DNA of 64,000 bases. It comes from Yoonia sp. BS5-3 (GTDB lineage Bacteria > Pseudomonadota > Alphaproteobacteria > Rhodobacterales > Rhodobacteraceae). Position numbers and translations under genes: made by a program. The notes beneath the pieces are model-generated. The model was given only the letters and a program-made list of their open reading frames with translations. It had not been told where the DNA came from and did not search any database. Location: contig NZ_CP150951.2 of assembly GCF_038069655.2 (NCBI RefSeq), positions 992,001 to 1,056,000 of the forward strand. The letters run 5' to 3'. Positions 8,015-16,141 of this stretch are shown here, in pieces (position 1 is the first letter of the stretch; every line of letters starts with the position of its first letter).

Positions 8015-9466
8015 ATGAAAGACCAAGTCACCGGGGCTGCGGCCCTGTTCGAAAACCCTGTCGCTTTTGACAATCTGATTTTCGATACCGACAGCTATAA
8101 ACTGTCTCACTTCAGCCAATATCCCGAAGGCACTGAATATGTGTCTTCTTATGTCGAACCGCGCCGCGCCTGGGGCGAGATTGATCAGGTATTGTTCTTT
8201 GGGCTGCAGATTGAACTGGCCAAACTCGCCGGTCAGGCCGTCACCCAGGCCATGCTGGACGAGGCTGTCCCGTTCCTGAAAGCGCACGGGTTCGATCTGT
8301 TCATCGAAGGCTGGCAATATATCATCGATCGTTATGACGGACGTTTGCCTGTCCTGATCGAAGCATTGCCGGAAGGCACATTGGCCCCTGTCTCGGTCCC
8401 GCAATTGCGGATCGAGAATACAGATCCCAATTGCTACTGGTTGGTCAGCTATCTTGAAACACGGCTTTTGCGGGCAATATGGTATGGCGCGACTGTCGCC
8501 AGCATGTCCCACTACGTGGTCGGCCGGATCCGCGAGCGGTTGATCCTGACTGATGGCACCGATGCCGGGGCCGAGTTCAAGCTGCACGATTTCGGCGCCC
8601 GCGGTGCATCGAGCAACGACACAGCCGGGATCGGGGGTGCGGCCCATCTGATCAATTCCATGGGAACCGATACAATTGCCGGGCTTGTCTATGCGCGCAA
8701 TTTCTATGGGGCGGATATGGCTGGGTTTTCGATTCCCGCATCTGAGCACAGCACCATGACTGCTGCCGGTGAAGCGGGTGAGCTGAACCAGATGCGCCGG
8801 TTCCTTGCCGCCAATCCCGCTGGTATAATTGCCTGCGTCAGCGACAGCTATGATCTGATGCGCGCAGTCAAAGACTACTGGGGCGATGCCCTGCGCGATG
8901 ATGTGCTTGCCCGCGATGGCGTGCTTGTGGTTCGTCCCGATAGCGGCGACCCTATTGAGATCGTCCCCGATGTGATCGAGGCCCTGATGGCCAAATTTGG
9001 TTATCACACCACTGATCAGGGGTTCCGGCTGTTGAATGACAAGGTCCGGGTGATCCAGGGCGATGGGGTCGACAAGGATTCCATCGTGGCCATCATGGAT
9101 GCGATGATGGCCCGCGGTCAGGCCATCGGGAACATCGCGTTTGGCATGGGTGGCGGCCTGTTGCAAAAGGTGAACCGCGATTGCTTTGGCTATGCGATGA
9201 AAGCCTCAGCCATATTCTATGACGGCGCATGGCGCGATGTTTTCAAGGATCCTAAAACCGCGGGCGGAGCGAAAACATCGAAAAAAGGCAAGCAGGGCGC
9301 GATGCGCACCGATAGCGGCGGGTTTGTTGCACGGCCTGCGGCGAATATCCCGCTTGGGGCCGATGCATTGCAACCTGTGTTCCGGGATGGGGTTGTCTTG
9401 AAGCCACAACGCTTTGCCGAAATCAGAGCCCGGGCATGGCCTGATGCGCCCGGCTTCGGCGCATGA
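8015..9466 (+). CDS. nadV: Nicotinamide phosphoribosyltransferase (NAMPT/NadV)
   Basis: 483 residues, full length for the family. NAMPT active-site segments are all present: KLHDFGARGASSNDTAG (substrate-binding Asp), SIPASEHSTMTAAG (catalytic His) and VVRPDSGDP (phosphate and ribose contacts), plus GMGGGLLQKVNRD near residue 375. It condenses nicotinamide with PRPP to NMN, which the upstream NadM then converts to NAD, bypassing deamination. A GGAGGAA ribosome binding site sits 7-10 bp before the ATG. The gene ends at a strong bidirectional terminator. Confidence 0.96.
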   Translation: MKDQVTGAAALFENPVAFDNLIFDTDSYKLSHFSQYPEGTEYVSSYVEPRRAWGEIDQVLFFGLQIELAKLAGQAVTQAMLDEAVPFLKAHGFDLFIEGWQYIIDRYDGRLPVLIEALPEGTLAPVSVPQLRIENTDPNCYWLVSYLETRLLRAIWYGATVASMSHYVVGRIRERLILTDGTDAGAEFKLHDFGARGASSNDTAGIGGAAHLINSMGTDTIAGLVYARNFYGADMAGFSIPASEHSTMTAAGEAGELNQMRRFLAANPAGIIACVSDSYDLMRAVKDYWGDALRDDVLARDGVLVVRPDSGDPIEIVPDVIEALMAKFGYHTTDQGFRLLNDKVRVIQGDGVDKDSIVAIMDAMMARGQAIGNIAFGMGGGLLQKVNRDCFGYAMKASAIFYDGAWRDVFKDPKTAGGAKTSKKGKQGAMRTDSGGFVARPAANIPLGADALQPVFRDGVVLKPQRFAEIRARAWPDAPGFGA

Positions 9467-9470
9467 AAAA

Positions 9471-9502
9471 AACCGGCCCGCGCCCTCATGCGCGGGCTGG
9501 TT
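9471..9502. terminator. Bidirectional rho-independent terminator between nadV and GST gene
   Basis: A stem of about 12 bp (AACCGGCCCGCG against CGCGGGCTGGTT, one G-T pair) with a short loop, preceded by seven A residues and followed by TCCTT. It lies between two convergent genes and can serve both. Confidence 0.8.
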
Positions 9503-9505
9503 TCC

Positions 9506-10204
9506 TTATTCGGGCCGCGGCGGGATATTGCGGGCTTTGGCAACCGCAGGACGGTCAAAGAAACGCGTTACATAGGCCGGTACATTCTTCAAATCATGAT
9601 ATCCAACCACATCCTTGGTGCCATAAAATTCAAGCGCATTGATCCAGGGCGCGATGGCCATATCCGCGATAGAATACGCGCCTGCAATCCAATCTTGCCC
9701 GTCCAGCGCGTTATCCAAAACGGATAACAGACGGATCGCTTCGTCGCGGTAGCGTTCACGGGGGCGAGGATCATCAATCTCTTTTCCCGCGAATTTGTAG
9801 AAGAACCCCATCTGGCCCAGCATCGGCCCTAGGCCGCCCATCTGAAACATCAGCCATTGGGTGATCTTGGCCTTGTCCGACGCGGTCTGGCCCAGAAACT
9901 GCCCTGACTTTTCAGCCAGATAAAGCAGGATCGCACCGCTTTCGAACAGGCCAATCGGACCATCAGGGCCATTGGGGTCGATGATCGCGGGGATCTTGTT
10001 ATTGGGGTTCAGGGATAAGAAGGCCGGGCTTTTGACATCTGCATCACTCAGCGTGACCAGATGCGGCTCATAGGGCAGGCCCATCTCTTCAAGGGCAATC
10101 GACACTTTCACACCATTGGGGGTGGGAAAGGAATAAAGCTGGATCACCGAAGGATCCTTGGCAGGCCAGCGCTGCGTGATCGGGAAGGTGGAAAGGTCAG
10201 CCAT
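9506..10204 (-). CDS. Glutathione S-transferase family protein (YfcG/YghU-like)
   Basis: 232 residues. An N-terminal thioredoxin-fold domain shows IQLYSFPTPNGVKVSIALE (about 20-38) and NPNNKIPAI, LFESGAILLYLAEKSG, followed by the all-alpha C-terminal domain with YSIADMAIAPWI near 180. The Pro-Asn-Gly active-site turn resembles the YfcG/YghU group of disulfide-bond oxidoreductase GSTs. I took the ATG at 10204, which has AAGGATG at good spacing, rather than a further upstream ATG that adds 45 unrelated residues. It is monocistronic and convergent with nadV. Confidence 0.9.
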   Translation of the reverse strand: MADLSTFPITQRWPAKDPSVIQLYSFPTPNGVKVSIALEEMGLPYEPHLVTLSDADVKSPAFLSLNPNNKIPAIIDPNGPDGPIGLFESGAILLYLAEKSGQFLGQTASDKAKITQWLMFQMGGLGPMLGQMGFFYKFAGKEIDDPRPRERYRDEAIRLLSVLDNALDGQDWIAGAYSIADMAIAPWINALEFYGTKDVVGYHDLKNVPAYVTRFFDRPAVAKARNIPPRPE

Positions 10205-10361
10205 ATCAAAAACATCCTTGTGCAAAAGCTTCGCCGACAAAATTAAGGGGAATTGCCGTGAAGAAAACCCATGCCACTGTTGGTTAATTGGGGTATCTAT
10301 GTGCGCAGTTGCGCAATGGGCATGAGACCCATGCGCCAATCAAGACCAAGTGGGGACAAAT

Positions 10362-10784
10362 ATGATTAAAGAATTCAAAGACTTCATTGCCAAGGGCAAT
10401 GTCATGGACATGGCCGTCGGTATCATCATCGGCGCGGCATTTACGGCGATTGTGACATCGCTGGTGGGCGATCTGATCAACCCAATCATCGCGCTCTTCA
10501 CCGGCGGGATCGATTTTTCAGGTTGGTTTTATGTGCTGGGCGATGGCGAATGTGCTTCGGTCGATGCCTGCGGCGAGGCCGGTATTTCCGTCTTTGCGAT
10601 CGGTAACTTCATCATGGCCATCATCAACTTCCTGATCATCGCTTTTGTCGTTTTCATGCTGGTGAAGATGGTCAACCGCGTGAAAGAGGCCGCTGAAAAA
10701 GAAGAAGAGGCAGCACCAGAGGCCCCCAAAGGCCCAACAACAGAAGAGCTGCTGGCCGAAATCCGCGACGCTTTGAAAAAGTAA
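10362..10784 (+). CDS. mscL: Large-conductance mechanosensitive channel MscL
   Basis: 140 residues. The N-terminal amphipathic helix and TM1 ([20 protein letters not shown] with AAF) are characteristic, and [20 protein letters not shown] forms TM2, followed by a charged C-terminal bundle ([13 protein letters not shown]). It opens under hypo-osmotic shock to release solutes. The periplasmic loop contains two cysteines ([11 protein letters not shown]), which is unusual for MscL. A GTG at 10350 is in frame, but the ATG at 10362 fits the GGGGA ribosome binding site and the family N-terminus. Confidence 0.96.
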   Translation: MIKEFKDFIAKGNVMDMAVGIIIGAAFTAIVTSLVGDLINPIIALFTGGIDFSGWFYVLGDGECASVDACGEAGISVFAIGNFIMAIINFLIIAFVVFMLVKMVNRVKEAAEKEEEAAPEAPKGPTTEELLAEIRDALKK

Positions 10785-10810
10785 GCGCCGGCTATTCAAG
10801 ACCTAAGAAA

Positions 10811-10838
10811 AAGGCCCGCCCTTCGGCGGGTCTTTTTT
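10811..10838 (+). terminator. Rho-independent terminator of mscL
   Basis: CCCGCC-CTTC-GGCGGG stem with flanking pairs, followed by TCTTTTTTG, 25 bp after the mscL stop. Confidence 0.88.
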
Positions 10839-11021
10839 GTTGGCGATTTGCAGCAGCTGCAAAAAAGCAAACCGCATTCCCCAGCGGGGTGGGCCGATAT
10901 GCTTGATCAACGTCGCATAAATACATTGTTTTCTAGACTTTAGGGCAAAAGCGACCCATTCTGATCTTGCCAGTAAACGGCGCCTGTCAGGCGCATCACG
11001 CAAGCTGAACGGACATGGATA

Positions 11022-11588
11022 ATGGCCCTAAAGAATACATCTGAGCGCTACGGCGCGTTTACCAAGCTTTTTCATTGGATCATCGTCATCCTATTTGCCT
11101 GGCAGTTTCTAAGCGGCAATATCATGACCGGTATGCAGCGTGGTGAGCTTGTCGTTGGACTAGATCAAAACGCTTATTACAACTGGCATAAATCCATCGG
11201 CCTTGTTGCCCTGCTGATTGCAGTTTTTCGTCTGATCAACCGCTCAATGGGCCAATTGCCTGCATGGGCCCCGACACTTACTGGCGGTGAAAAGAAGGCG
11301 ATCCACCGGCTTGAGCAGCTGCTTTATCTGGCCATGTTTATCATGCCAATCAGCGGATATATCTATGTGATGGCGGGCGGCTACGGCGTATTGCTGTTCG
11401 GCGAGTGGCGATTGCCGGACCCGATCGGCAAGTCAGAGATGCTCGCCCTGATTGGTCGCTGGGTGCATATTATCGCCGGTTATATTTTGGCCGCCTCTGT
11501 CCTGGGCCATCTGTTCATCGTTTTTCGCCATCAGTTCTTTGTCAAAGACGGGCTGATTTATCGGATGTTGCCTGCGCGCAAGAAATAG
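11022..11588 (+). CDS. Cytochrome b561 family protein
   Basis: 188 residues with four membrane helices. Heme-ligand histidines sit where expected for the prokaryotic b561 family: TKLFHWIIV (His18) and YNWHKSIGL (about His54) in the first half, and GRWVHIIAGY and LGHLFIVFRHQF in the second. Such proteins shuttle electrons between quinol and periplasmic acceptors. It ends 4 bp before the convergent IMPase gene. A second b561 gene lies at 20501-21055. Confidence 0.9.
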   Translation: MALKNTSERYGAFTKLFHWIIVILFAWQFLSGNIMTGMQRGELVVGLDQNAYYNWHKSIGLVALLIAVFRLINRSMGQLPAWAPTLTGGEKKAIHRLEQLLYLAMFIMPISGYIYVMAGGYGVLLFGEWRLPDPIGKSEMLALIGRWVHIIAGYILAASVLGHLFIVFRHQFFVKDGLIYRMLPARKK

Positions 11589-11592
11589 CGCG

Positions 11593-12420
11593 CTAGGCCC
11601 GCCCCGTATTAAGCCCTGCCGCCAGCGCCCCATGCAGTGCCCCATTACTGGCGATAAATGAGCCGCTTTCCAGCATGCCCTGCCCGGGCCAGAGCGGGGT
11701 GATGTAACCGCCGGCCTCTTGCACGATCAGCGCACCTGCGGCGATATCCCAAGCCCCTAAATTACGTTCCCAATAGCCGTCCAGCCGCCCGGCGGCTACA
11801 TAGGCAAGATCAAGCGCCGCTGCCCCCCAACGCCGCAGCCCAGCCGTTTGCGGCATCAGTTTTTCAAGATCCTCAAGGCAATGCGGCAGATAAGTAATCC
11901 GCCCCCCCGCCGGCACGCCCGACGCAAACAAGGCCGATTGCAAGGGCACGTCTTTGCTGACCGTGATCTTGCGCCCATTCAGGTATGCGCCCTGACCTGC
12001 CTCTGCGCTGAAGGTTTCGGATTTTGCCGGATCATAAATAATGGCCGCCAGTGGCCTGTCGCCCTGGTAAAGCGCAATTGAAACCGCCCAATGCGGCAAC
12101 CCTTTGAGAAAGTTGGTTGTCCCATCAAGCGGATCAACAATCCAGCGCAGCCCGTCCTGCGCGCTTGGCCTTGTGCCGGTTTCCTCACCCAGCCAGCCAT
12201 AGCCCGCGAAATGCGCGTTTAAATGATCGCTAATTGTCTTTTCCGCCTGCAGATCCGCATTGCTGACAAAATCGCCCGCCGTTTTTTCTGTTATCGTCAG
12301 ATCAGCCAATTTCCGTGACGCATCCAGCAGGCCTTGCCCCGCCAAACGCGCCGCTTCACCCATGATATGCAGCCGGTCTGATGCGTCTTTGGGCAAGATC
12401 ACGGTCTGTTCAGCCCCCAT
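11593..12420 (-). CDS. Inositol monophosphatase family phosphatase
   Basis: 275 residues. Family motifs are intact: GEETG near 80, WIVDPLDGTTNFLKGLPHW near 97-115 and NLGAWDIAAGALIVQEAGG near 222. These bind the Mg ions and phosphate. Family members hydrolyse inositol-1-phosphate, fructose-1,6-bisphosphate, PAP or other sugar phosphates, and the substrate cannot be read from sequence. The start at 12420 overlaps the end of the upstream dehydrogenase by 11 bp. It is the last gene of the six-gene operon with the GTP cyclohydrolase II-like and RibD-like enzymes, where a phosphatase for a ribityl- or ribosyl-phosphate intermediate would make sense (inference). Confidence 0.9.
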   Translation of the reverse strand: MGAEQTVILPKDASDRLHIMGEAARLAGQGLLDASRKLADLTITEKTAGDFVSNADLQAEKTISDHLNAHFAGYGWLGEETGTRPSAQDGLRWIVDPLDGTTNFLKGLPHWAVSIALYQGDRPLAAIIYDPAKSETFSAEAGQGAYLNGRKITVSKDVPLQSALFASGVPAGGRITYLPHCLEDLEKLMPQTAGLRRWGAAALDLAYVAAGRLDGYWERNLGAWDIAAGALIVQEAGGYITPLWPGQGMLESGSFIASNGALHGALAAGLNTGRA

Positions 12421-13384
12421 AGCGTACCCGGTGGCACAAGGTCGCTGGATCATGCAGGATATCGCCATAGCGCCTTGCCAGATCGCCAAAGGCCGTTTCC
12501 CCCGAAATCAGCGCATCAAGCCGCCCGTCGCGCAGCAATGCCAGCGCTTTGGCCAGCCGCCGCCCATAGTCCCAGCGTGCCGCCTGCGCGGCGGGCACCC
12601 GCCCGACTTGCGAGCTGACCAATTGCAACCTGCGTTGATGGAACCGTCCCCCAAGCGGTGTTTCTGTCATGGCCGCCCCGTACCAGCTGGCCTCGATCAC
12701 TTTTGCTTCGATCCCTGCCAGATCCAACCCCAGCGACAGCCCGGCGCTGTTTGCCGAGGCATGCACAATCACATCAGCGTCCCCGCCAAGCACCTTTTGC
12801 GCGTTCTGCGGCGTTGCGAAGTCACAGCCGAGCGTCCGCGCAAGACTTTCCCGGGTCGGGTCGATATCGATCAGTGTCACCTCTGTCCCCGGCATTTGCC
12901 CGGCCAGATAGCCCACCAGCGCGCCCACAACGCCGCAGCCGATCACCGCAACCCGGTCCCCGATCCGCAGACCTGCGTCCCAGGTGATATTCAGTGCCGT
13001 TTCCATATTAGCCGCAAGGATAGCCCGCTTTGCAGGCACATCCGTAGGGATTGTGAGCGCCATATTGTCCGGCACTGCGAACCGGGTTTGATGCGGAAAG
13101 AGGCTGAAGACCAGCTGGTCCTTGCGCGGCCCGTTTTGCACCCGCCCCACAGCGCTGTACCCGTATTTGACCGGGAAGGTGAAATCCCCCTCCTGAAAGG
13201 GTGCACGCATTGTGTCATGCTCGGCAGGTGGAACCTGCCCGTGATAGACAAGCCGTTCGGTCCCGCGGCTGATCCCTGTATACAGCGTTTCGATCTCAAC
13301 CATATCGGCCTGGGTCGACACGTCAATCTCGCGGCATTCAGCCTGCTGCGCCGCCGTGATCCAAAGCGCGTGCGCCTGCGTCAT
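12410..13384 (-). CDS. Zinc-type alcohol dehydrogenase-like protein (MDR superfamily)
   Basis: 324 residues. GroES-like N-terminal part (YTGISRGTERLVYHG, about 36-50; FPVKYGYSAVGRV near 70) and a Rossmann NAD(P) site (VAVIGCGVVGALVGY near 145, followed by LIDIDPTR). The classical catalytic zinc ligands of alcohol dehydrogenases (Cys near 40, His-Glu near 65) are not evident: SRGTE replaces the CGTD region. It may therefore be a zinc-free MDR reductase. It overlaps the upstream cyclohydrolase by 4 bp. Substrate unknown; context points to reduction or oxidation of a GTP-derived intermediate. Confidence 0.82.
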   Translation of the reverse strand: MTQAHALWITAAQQAECREIDVSTQADMVEIETLYTGISRGTERLVYHGQVPPAEHDTMRAPFQEGDFTFPVKYGYSAVGRVQNGPRKDQLVFSLFPHQTRFAVPDNMALTIPTDVPAKRAILAANMETALNITWDAGLRIGDRVAVIGCGVVGALVGYLAGQMPGTEVTLIDIDPTRESLARTLGCDFATPQNAQKVLGGDADVIVHASANSAGLSLGLDLAGIEAKVIEASWYGAAMTETPLGGRFHQRRLQLVSSQVGRVPAAQAARWDYGRRLAKALALLRDGRLDALISGETAFGDLARRYGDILHDPATLCHRVRYGG

Positions 13385-14496
13385 AGCATATGGCCGGATT
13401 TCAACGCCTTGACTGACAGGTAATTCTGGTTGTGGATATTCCGCCCTACCCGAAGTGGCAATTGTTCGGTGATCGTGATCCCATTGTCATGGAAGGTTTG
13501 CACCTTGGCGGGGTTGTTTGTCAGAAGCCGCACCGACTGGAACCCCAGTTTGGACAGCATCACCGCCGCGATCCGAAAGTCCCGTTCGTCATCCTCATAG
13601 CCGAGCCGGTGGTTTGCCTCGACAGTATCGAGCCCTTTGGACTGCAGATCATAGACCCGCATCTTGTTGGCCAGCCCGATCCCGCGCCCCTCTTGGTTCA
13701 GATATAAAAGAACGCCAGCCCCTTCTTCGCCCATCCGCGCAAGCGCCGCGTCCAGCTGTGGGCCGCAATCGCATTTCAGACTGCCAAGCACATCACCGGT
13801 GAAACAGGCGGAATGCAACCGCGACAACACCGGTTGGTCGGGGTCCGGCTTGCCGATTTCGATGGCGTAATGTTCGCTCATCCCGTCGGGGTCGCGAAAG
13901 ACATGGAGCCGGCCCACATCATGTGTCTCAAGCGGCAGGCGCGCCGCCGCCACCGGGGCCAGAACAGGCGCCAATGCGAGATGATGCAAAGCGTCTTGCG
14001 CTGTGATCGGCACCAGATGCAGCGGATTATCGGCCATATCTGCGGGCAAGGTGAATAGCCCAACGGCTGGTAGCAATTCTGCTTTTTTGACCAGTTTGAT
14101 CGCCGCCTCATGCAGCGCCGTGGCTGCATTTCGTACCAGATGCAGCGGCCCTGTGGGCGCACGCGCTGCGTCAAACTGGGTGTCTGCCTGCTTTTGAAAC
14201 CATTCCAGCGTCGCATCCGCAGGCGGGCAGACCCGCACTGTATCATCGCTGATCAACGCCGCAGTCGCAGGAGCCATGATCGCCTGCCCCCGCTTTGCCG
14301 TCAAAAGCAGCTCAGGCGCACCGAACATGTCGCGTAGCGCATCGAGCCGGGTTTGGGTCAGCGTTTCAATCGCGACAATCAACACGCGGGCACCGTCATG
14401 CGTCAGAAGGGCTGGCAACCCCATCGCGAGATCCCCACGCGCACGGGCAAGCCGTTCAGGCATTGATGGCAAAAGGCAGTCAATATTGGTTTGCAT
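13381..14496 (-). CDS. GTP cyclohydrolase II-type enzyme with N-terminal extension
   Basis: 371 residues. The C-terminal 200 residues are GTP cyclohydrolase II: zinc cysteines in CFTGDVLGSLKCDCG (near 238-252), LYLNQEGRGIGLANKMR near 272 and LLTNNPAKV near 333. The reaction opens GTP to 2,5-diamino-6-ribosylamino-pyrimidinone phosphate, formate and pyrophosphate. The first 170 residues occupy the position of the RibB domain in RibBA fusions but lack a recognisable dihydroxybutanone phosphate synthase acidic motif. It could be the housekeeping ribA, but its neighbours are not the riboflavin genes ribE or ribH. I chose the ATG at 14496; upstream in-frame starts run into the RibD-like gene. Confidence 0.88.
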   Translation of the reverse strand: MQTNIDCLLPSMPERLARARGDLAMGLPALLTHDGARVLIVAIETLTQTRLDALRDMFGAPELLLTAKRGQAIMAPATAALISDDTVRVCPPADATLEWFQKQADTQFDAARAPTGPLHLVRNAATALHEAAIKLVKKAELLPAVGLFTLPADMADNPLHLVPITAQDALHHLALAPVLAPVAAARLPLETHDVGRLHVFRDPDGMSEHYAIEIGKPDPDQPVLSRLHSACFTGDVLGSLKCDCGPQLDAALARMGEEGAGVLLYLNQEGRGIGLANKMRVYDLQSKGLDTVEANHRLGYEDDERDFRIAAVMLSKLGFQSVRLLTNNPAKVQTFHDNGITITEQLPLRVGRNIHNQNYLSVKALKSGHML

Positions 14497-14516
14497 GGCG
14501 GTTTTCTCAGCTTGGT

Positions 14517-15365
14517 TCAATGGGTGTGCCTCGGTCTGGCGGCAGGCGCTGTCGGGGCAGAATGCGTGATTCGATGTTGCGCGTCTGCAGCGGTGCAGCT
14601 TGCAGGCGCCAAGGCACAATCAAACAGAATATCGCTGCCCAGGTTGTAAATGTCCGTCTGCGGTCGGCGCGCGGCGGCCAACGTGCCGACTGGCGACGTT
14701 GTCAGGCTTTGCGGCCCAGAACCAATGAGCAGCGGCGCGACAGCCACATGCAGCCGATCGAGCAATCCTGCTTCAAGGAACTGGGCAATCGTAATCCCGC
14801 CACCTTCAATCAAAATACGTCTGAAGCCCAGTTTTTTGAGCGCGGCAAGGATGTCGTCGGGTGCGATCCAGGGTGCGCGTGGGAGCGTGATCACCTCAAC
14901 CCCAGCGGGCCGCTTGGTATCTGTGGCCTGAATGATGATCCGTCTGGCATCGGTGCAGGTCAAAAGCCGCGCGTCATTTGGCAGCCGTCCGTCCGGGTCA
15001 ATCACAACCCGGGCCGGGCTGGTGCCATCGGCCAATCGGACGGTCAGCTGCGGATCATCATGCAAGGCGGTTTTCACCCCGATCACAACAGCATCGGCAA
15101 GCGCGCGCAGACGGTGCAAATGCGCCAGCCCATCCTGGCCCGATATATCCTGCGCATCCCCGGTTTCCGTGGCGACCCGTCCATCAAGCGATTGGCCGAT
15201 CTGCGCGAAAACCTGGGGCGTTTCGGTGGGCTGCAACAAGGCACCATAAAGGGCTAGCGCCTGCGTCTCGCCAACGCTCCAATCCCCGCAACACAGACAG
15301 TCCGTTCCGGTTTTCACACCCAGAATCCTTTCCCATACTCTGTCTGTTACGTCCAAGTGCTGCAT
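14517..15365 (-). CDS. RibD C-terminal-type reductase (pyrimidine/dihydrofolate reductase fold)
   Basis: 282 residues. The core (about 52-235) matches the RibD reductase domain: FAQIGQSLDGRVAT, LADAVVIGVKTALHDDPQL, RVVIDPDGRLP and ILIEGGGITIAQFLEAGLLD. This domain reduces the ribosyl side chain of the GTP cyclohydrolase II product to ribityl with NADPH. No RibD deaminase domain is fused; the 50-residue N-terminus instead contains a CLCC motif of unknown role. It sits 20 bp upstream of the cyclohydrolase and 1 bp after the methyltransferase gene, so the two GTP-pathway enzymes are coexpressed. Confidence 0.88.
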   Translation of the reverse strand: MQHLDVTDRVWERILGVKTGTDCLCCGDWSVGETQALALYGALLQPTETPQVFAQIGQSLDGRVATETGDAQDISGQDGLAHLHRLRALADAVVIGVKTALHDDPQLTVRLADGTSPARVVIDPDGRLPNDARLLTCTDARRIIIQATDTKRPAGVEVITLPRAPWIAPDDILAALKKLGFRRILIEGGGITIAQFLEAGLLDRLHVAVAPLLIGSGPQSLTTSPVGTLAAARRPQTDIYNLGSDILFDCALAPASCTAADAQHRITHSAPTAPAARPRHTH

Positions 15366-15366
15366 T

Positions 15367-16140
15367 TTATTCTCCGGTCAAGTGCGGTATCGCCAGAATA
15401 TCGGTATGACCAATATATCCGGTAGTCTGCGCAACTGTCCTGCGGCGCATTTCCGCCCACGTAAGGGCATCCTTATACCCGGCCTCAGCCGCCGCAGCGC
15501 CGATCCCGGCGATCAATTCATCATGAAGCGCTGTATCATCTGCCCCCAACTGCCAGGGGCTATCACCCCGATGCACATCAAAGCCATGCGCCGCAAAGAT
15601 CTGGGCGGTTTCATCTGCTGAAATGGGCCCGAGTGCTGCGCCAATGCCTTTGTCGCTACGCTGATGCTGGTTGAATGCCGCTGTCACGCCCGCATCATCC
15701 GGGCTGGCTGGGGACCAGCGCATCTGACCATTATAGTTGATCGCCGCATAAAAAGGTATTTTCGCAGCCGAGAGCCGCGCCGCCAACGCATCCACCCAAT
15801 CACGCGGCATCAGATCAAGCAGGGCCGAGGCCGTGACCAGCCCCACCCCATCCAGTGGCAGATCGGCAATATTACCCAAATCGAACAAAACCTGTTCCGA
15901 TTGTGGATGTTTTTCCCCTGCAATTTGCAATAATGCAGCATCGCCATCGACAAACCGCCAGCCCCAAGCGGCTGGGGCGTGACCGGCAAAGGCCCGCGCG
16001 GTTGAACCTGTGCCACTGCCAAGATCAAGCACAAGCGTCTCCTGACCGGCTGCAGCCACAGTCTGCGCCAGTAAAGCAGCATCCCGCGATGCATGATCTA
16101 CAGGTTCACGTAACGCCAACCAATCAGGAGAAAAGCCCAT
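15367..16140 (-). CDS. Class I SAM-dependent methyltransferase
   Basis: 257 residues. Rossmann-type SAM-binding motif LVLDLGSGTGSTARAF at about 36-51, an acidic second motif (FVDGDAALLQIA) and ASALLDLMPRDWVDAL near 103. The substrate is unknown. The gene begins 1 bp after the PTPS-like gene and ends 1 bp before the RibD-like gene, so it is inside the pyrimidine/pteridine-type operon. C-, N- or O-methylation of a GTP-derived ring is a reasonable guess, as toxoflavin-type clusters also pair a GTP cyclohydrolase II with a methyltransferase. This is inference. Confidence 0.85.
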   Translation of the reverse strand: MGFSPDWLALREPVDHASRDAALLAQTVAAAGQETLVLDLGSGTGSTARAFAGHAPAAWGWRFVDGDAALLQIAGEKHPQSEQVLFDLGNIADLPLDGVGLVTASALLDLMPRDWVDALAARLSAAKIPFYAAINYNGQMRWSPASPDDAGVTAAFNQHQRSDKGIGAALGPISADETAQIFAAHGFDVHRGDSPWQLGADDTALHDELIAGIGAAAAEAGYKDALTWAEMRRRTVAQTTGYIGHTDILAIPHLTGE

Positions 16141-16141
16141 A

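Noticed and set aside
7949-9166. Long open frame on the minus strand opposite nadV
   Set aside because: It lies wholly opposite the clearly conserved NAMPT gene, has no recognisable domain, and is a codon-bias shadow.
12260-13423. Plus-strand frame of 387 codons across the dehydrogenase and IMPase genes
   Set aside because: Low-complexity, Pro/Arg/His-rich translation opposite two genes with intact motifs; no start signal of note.
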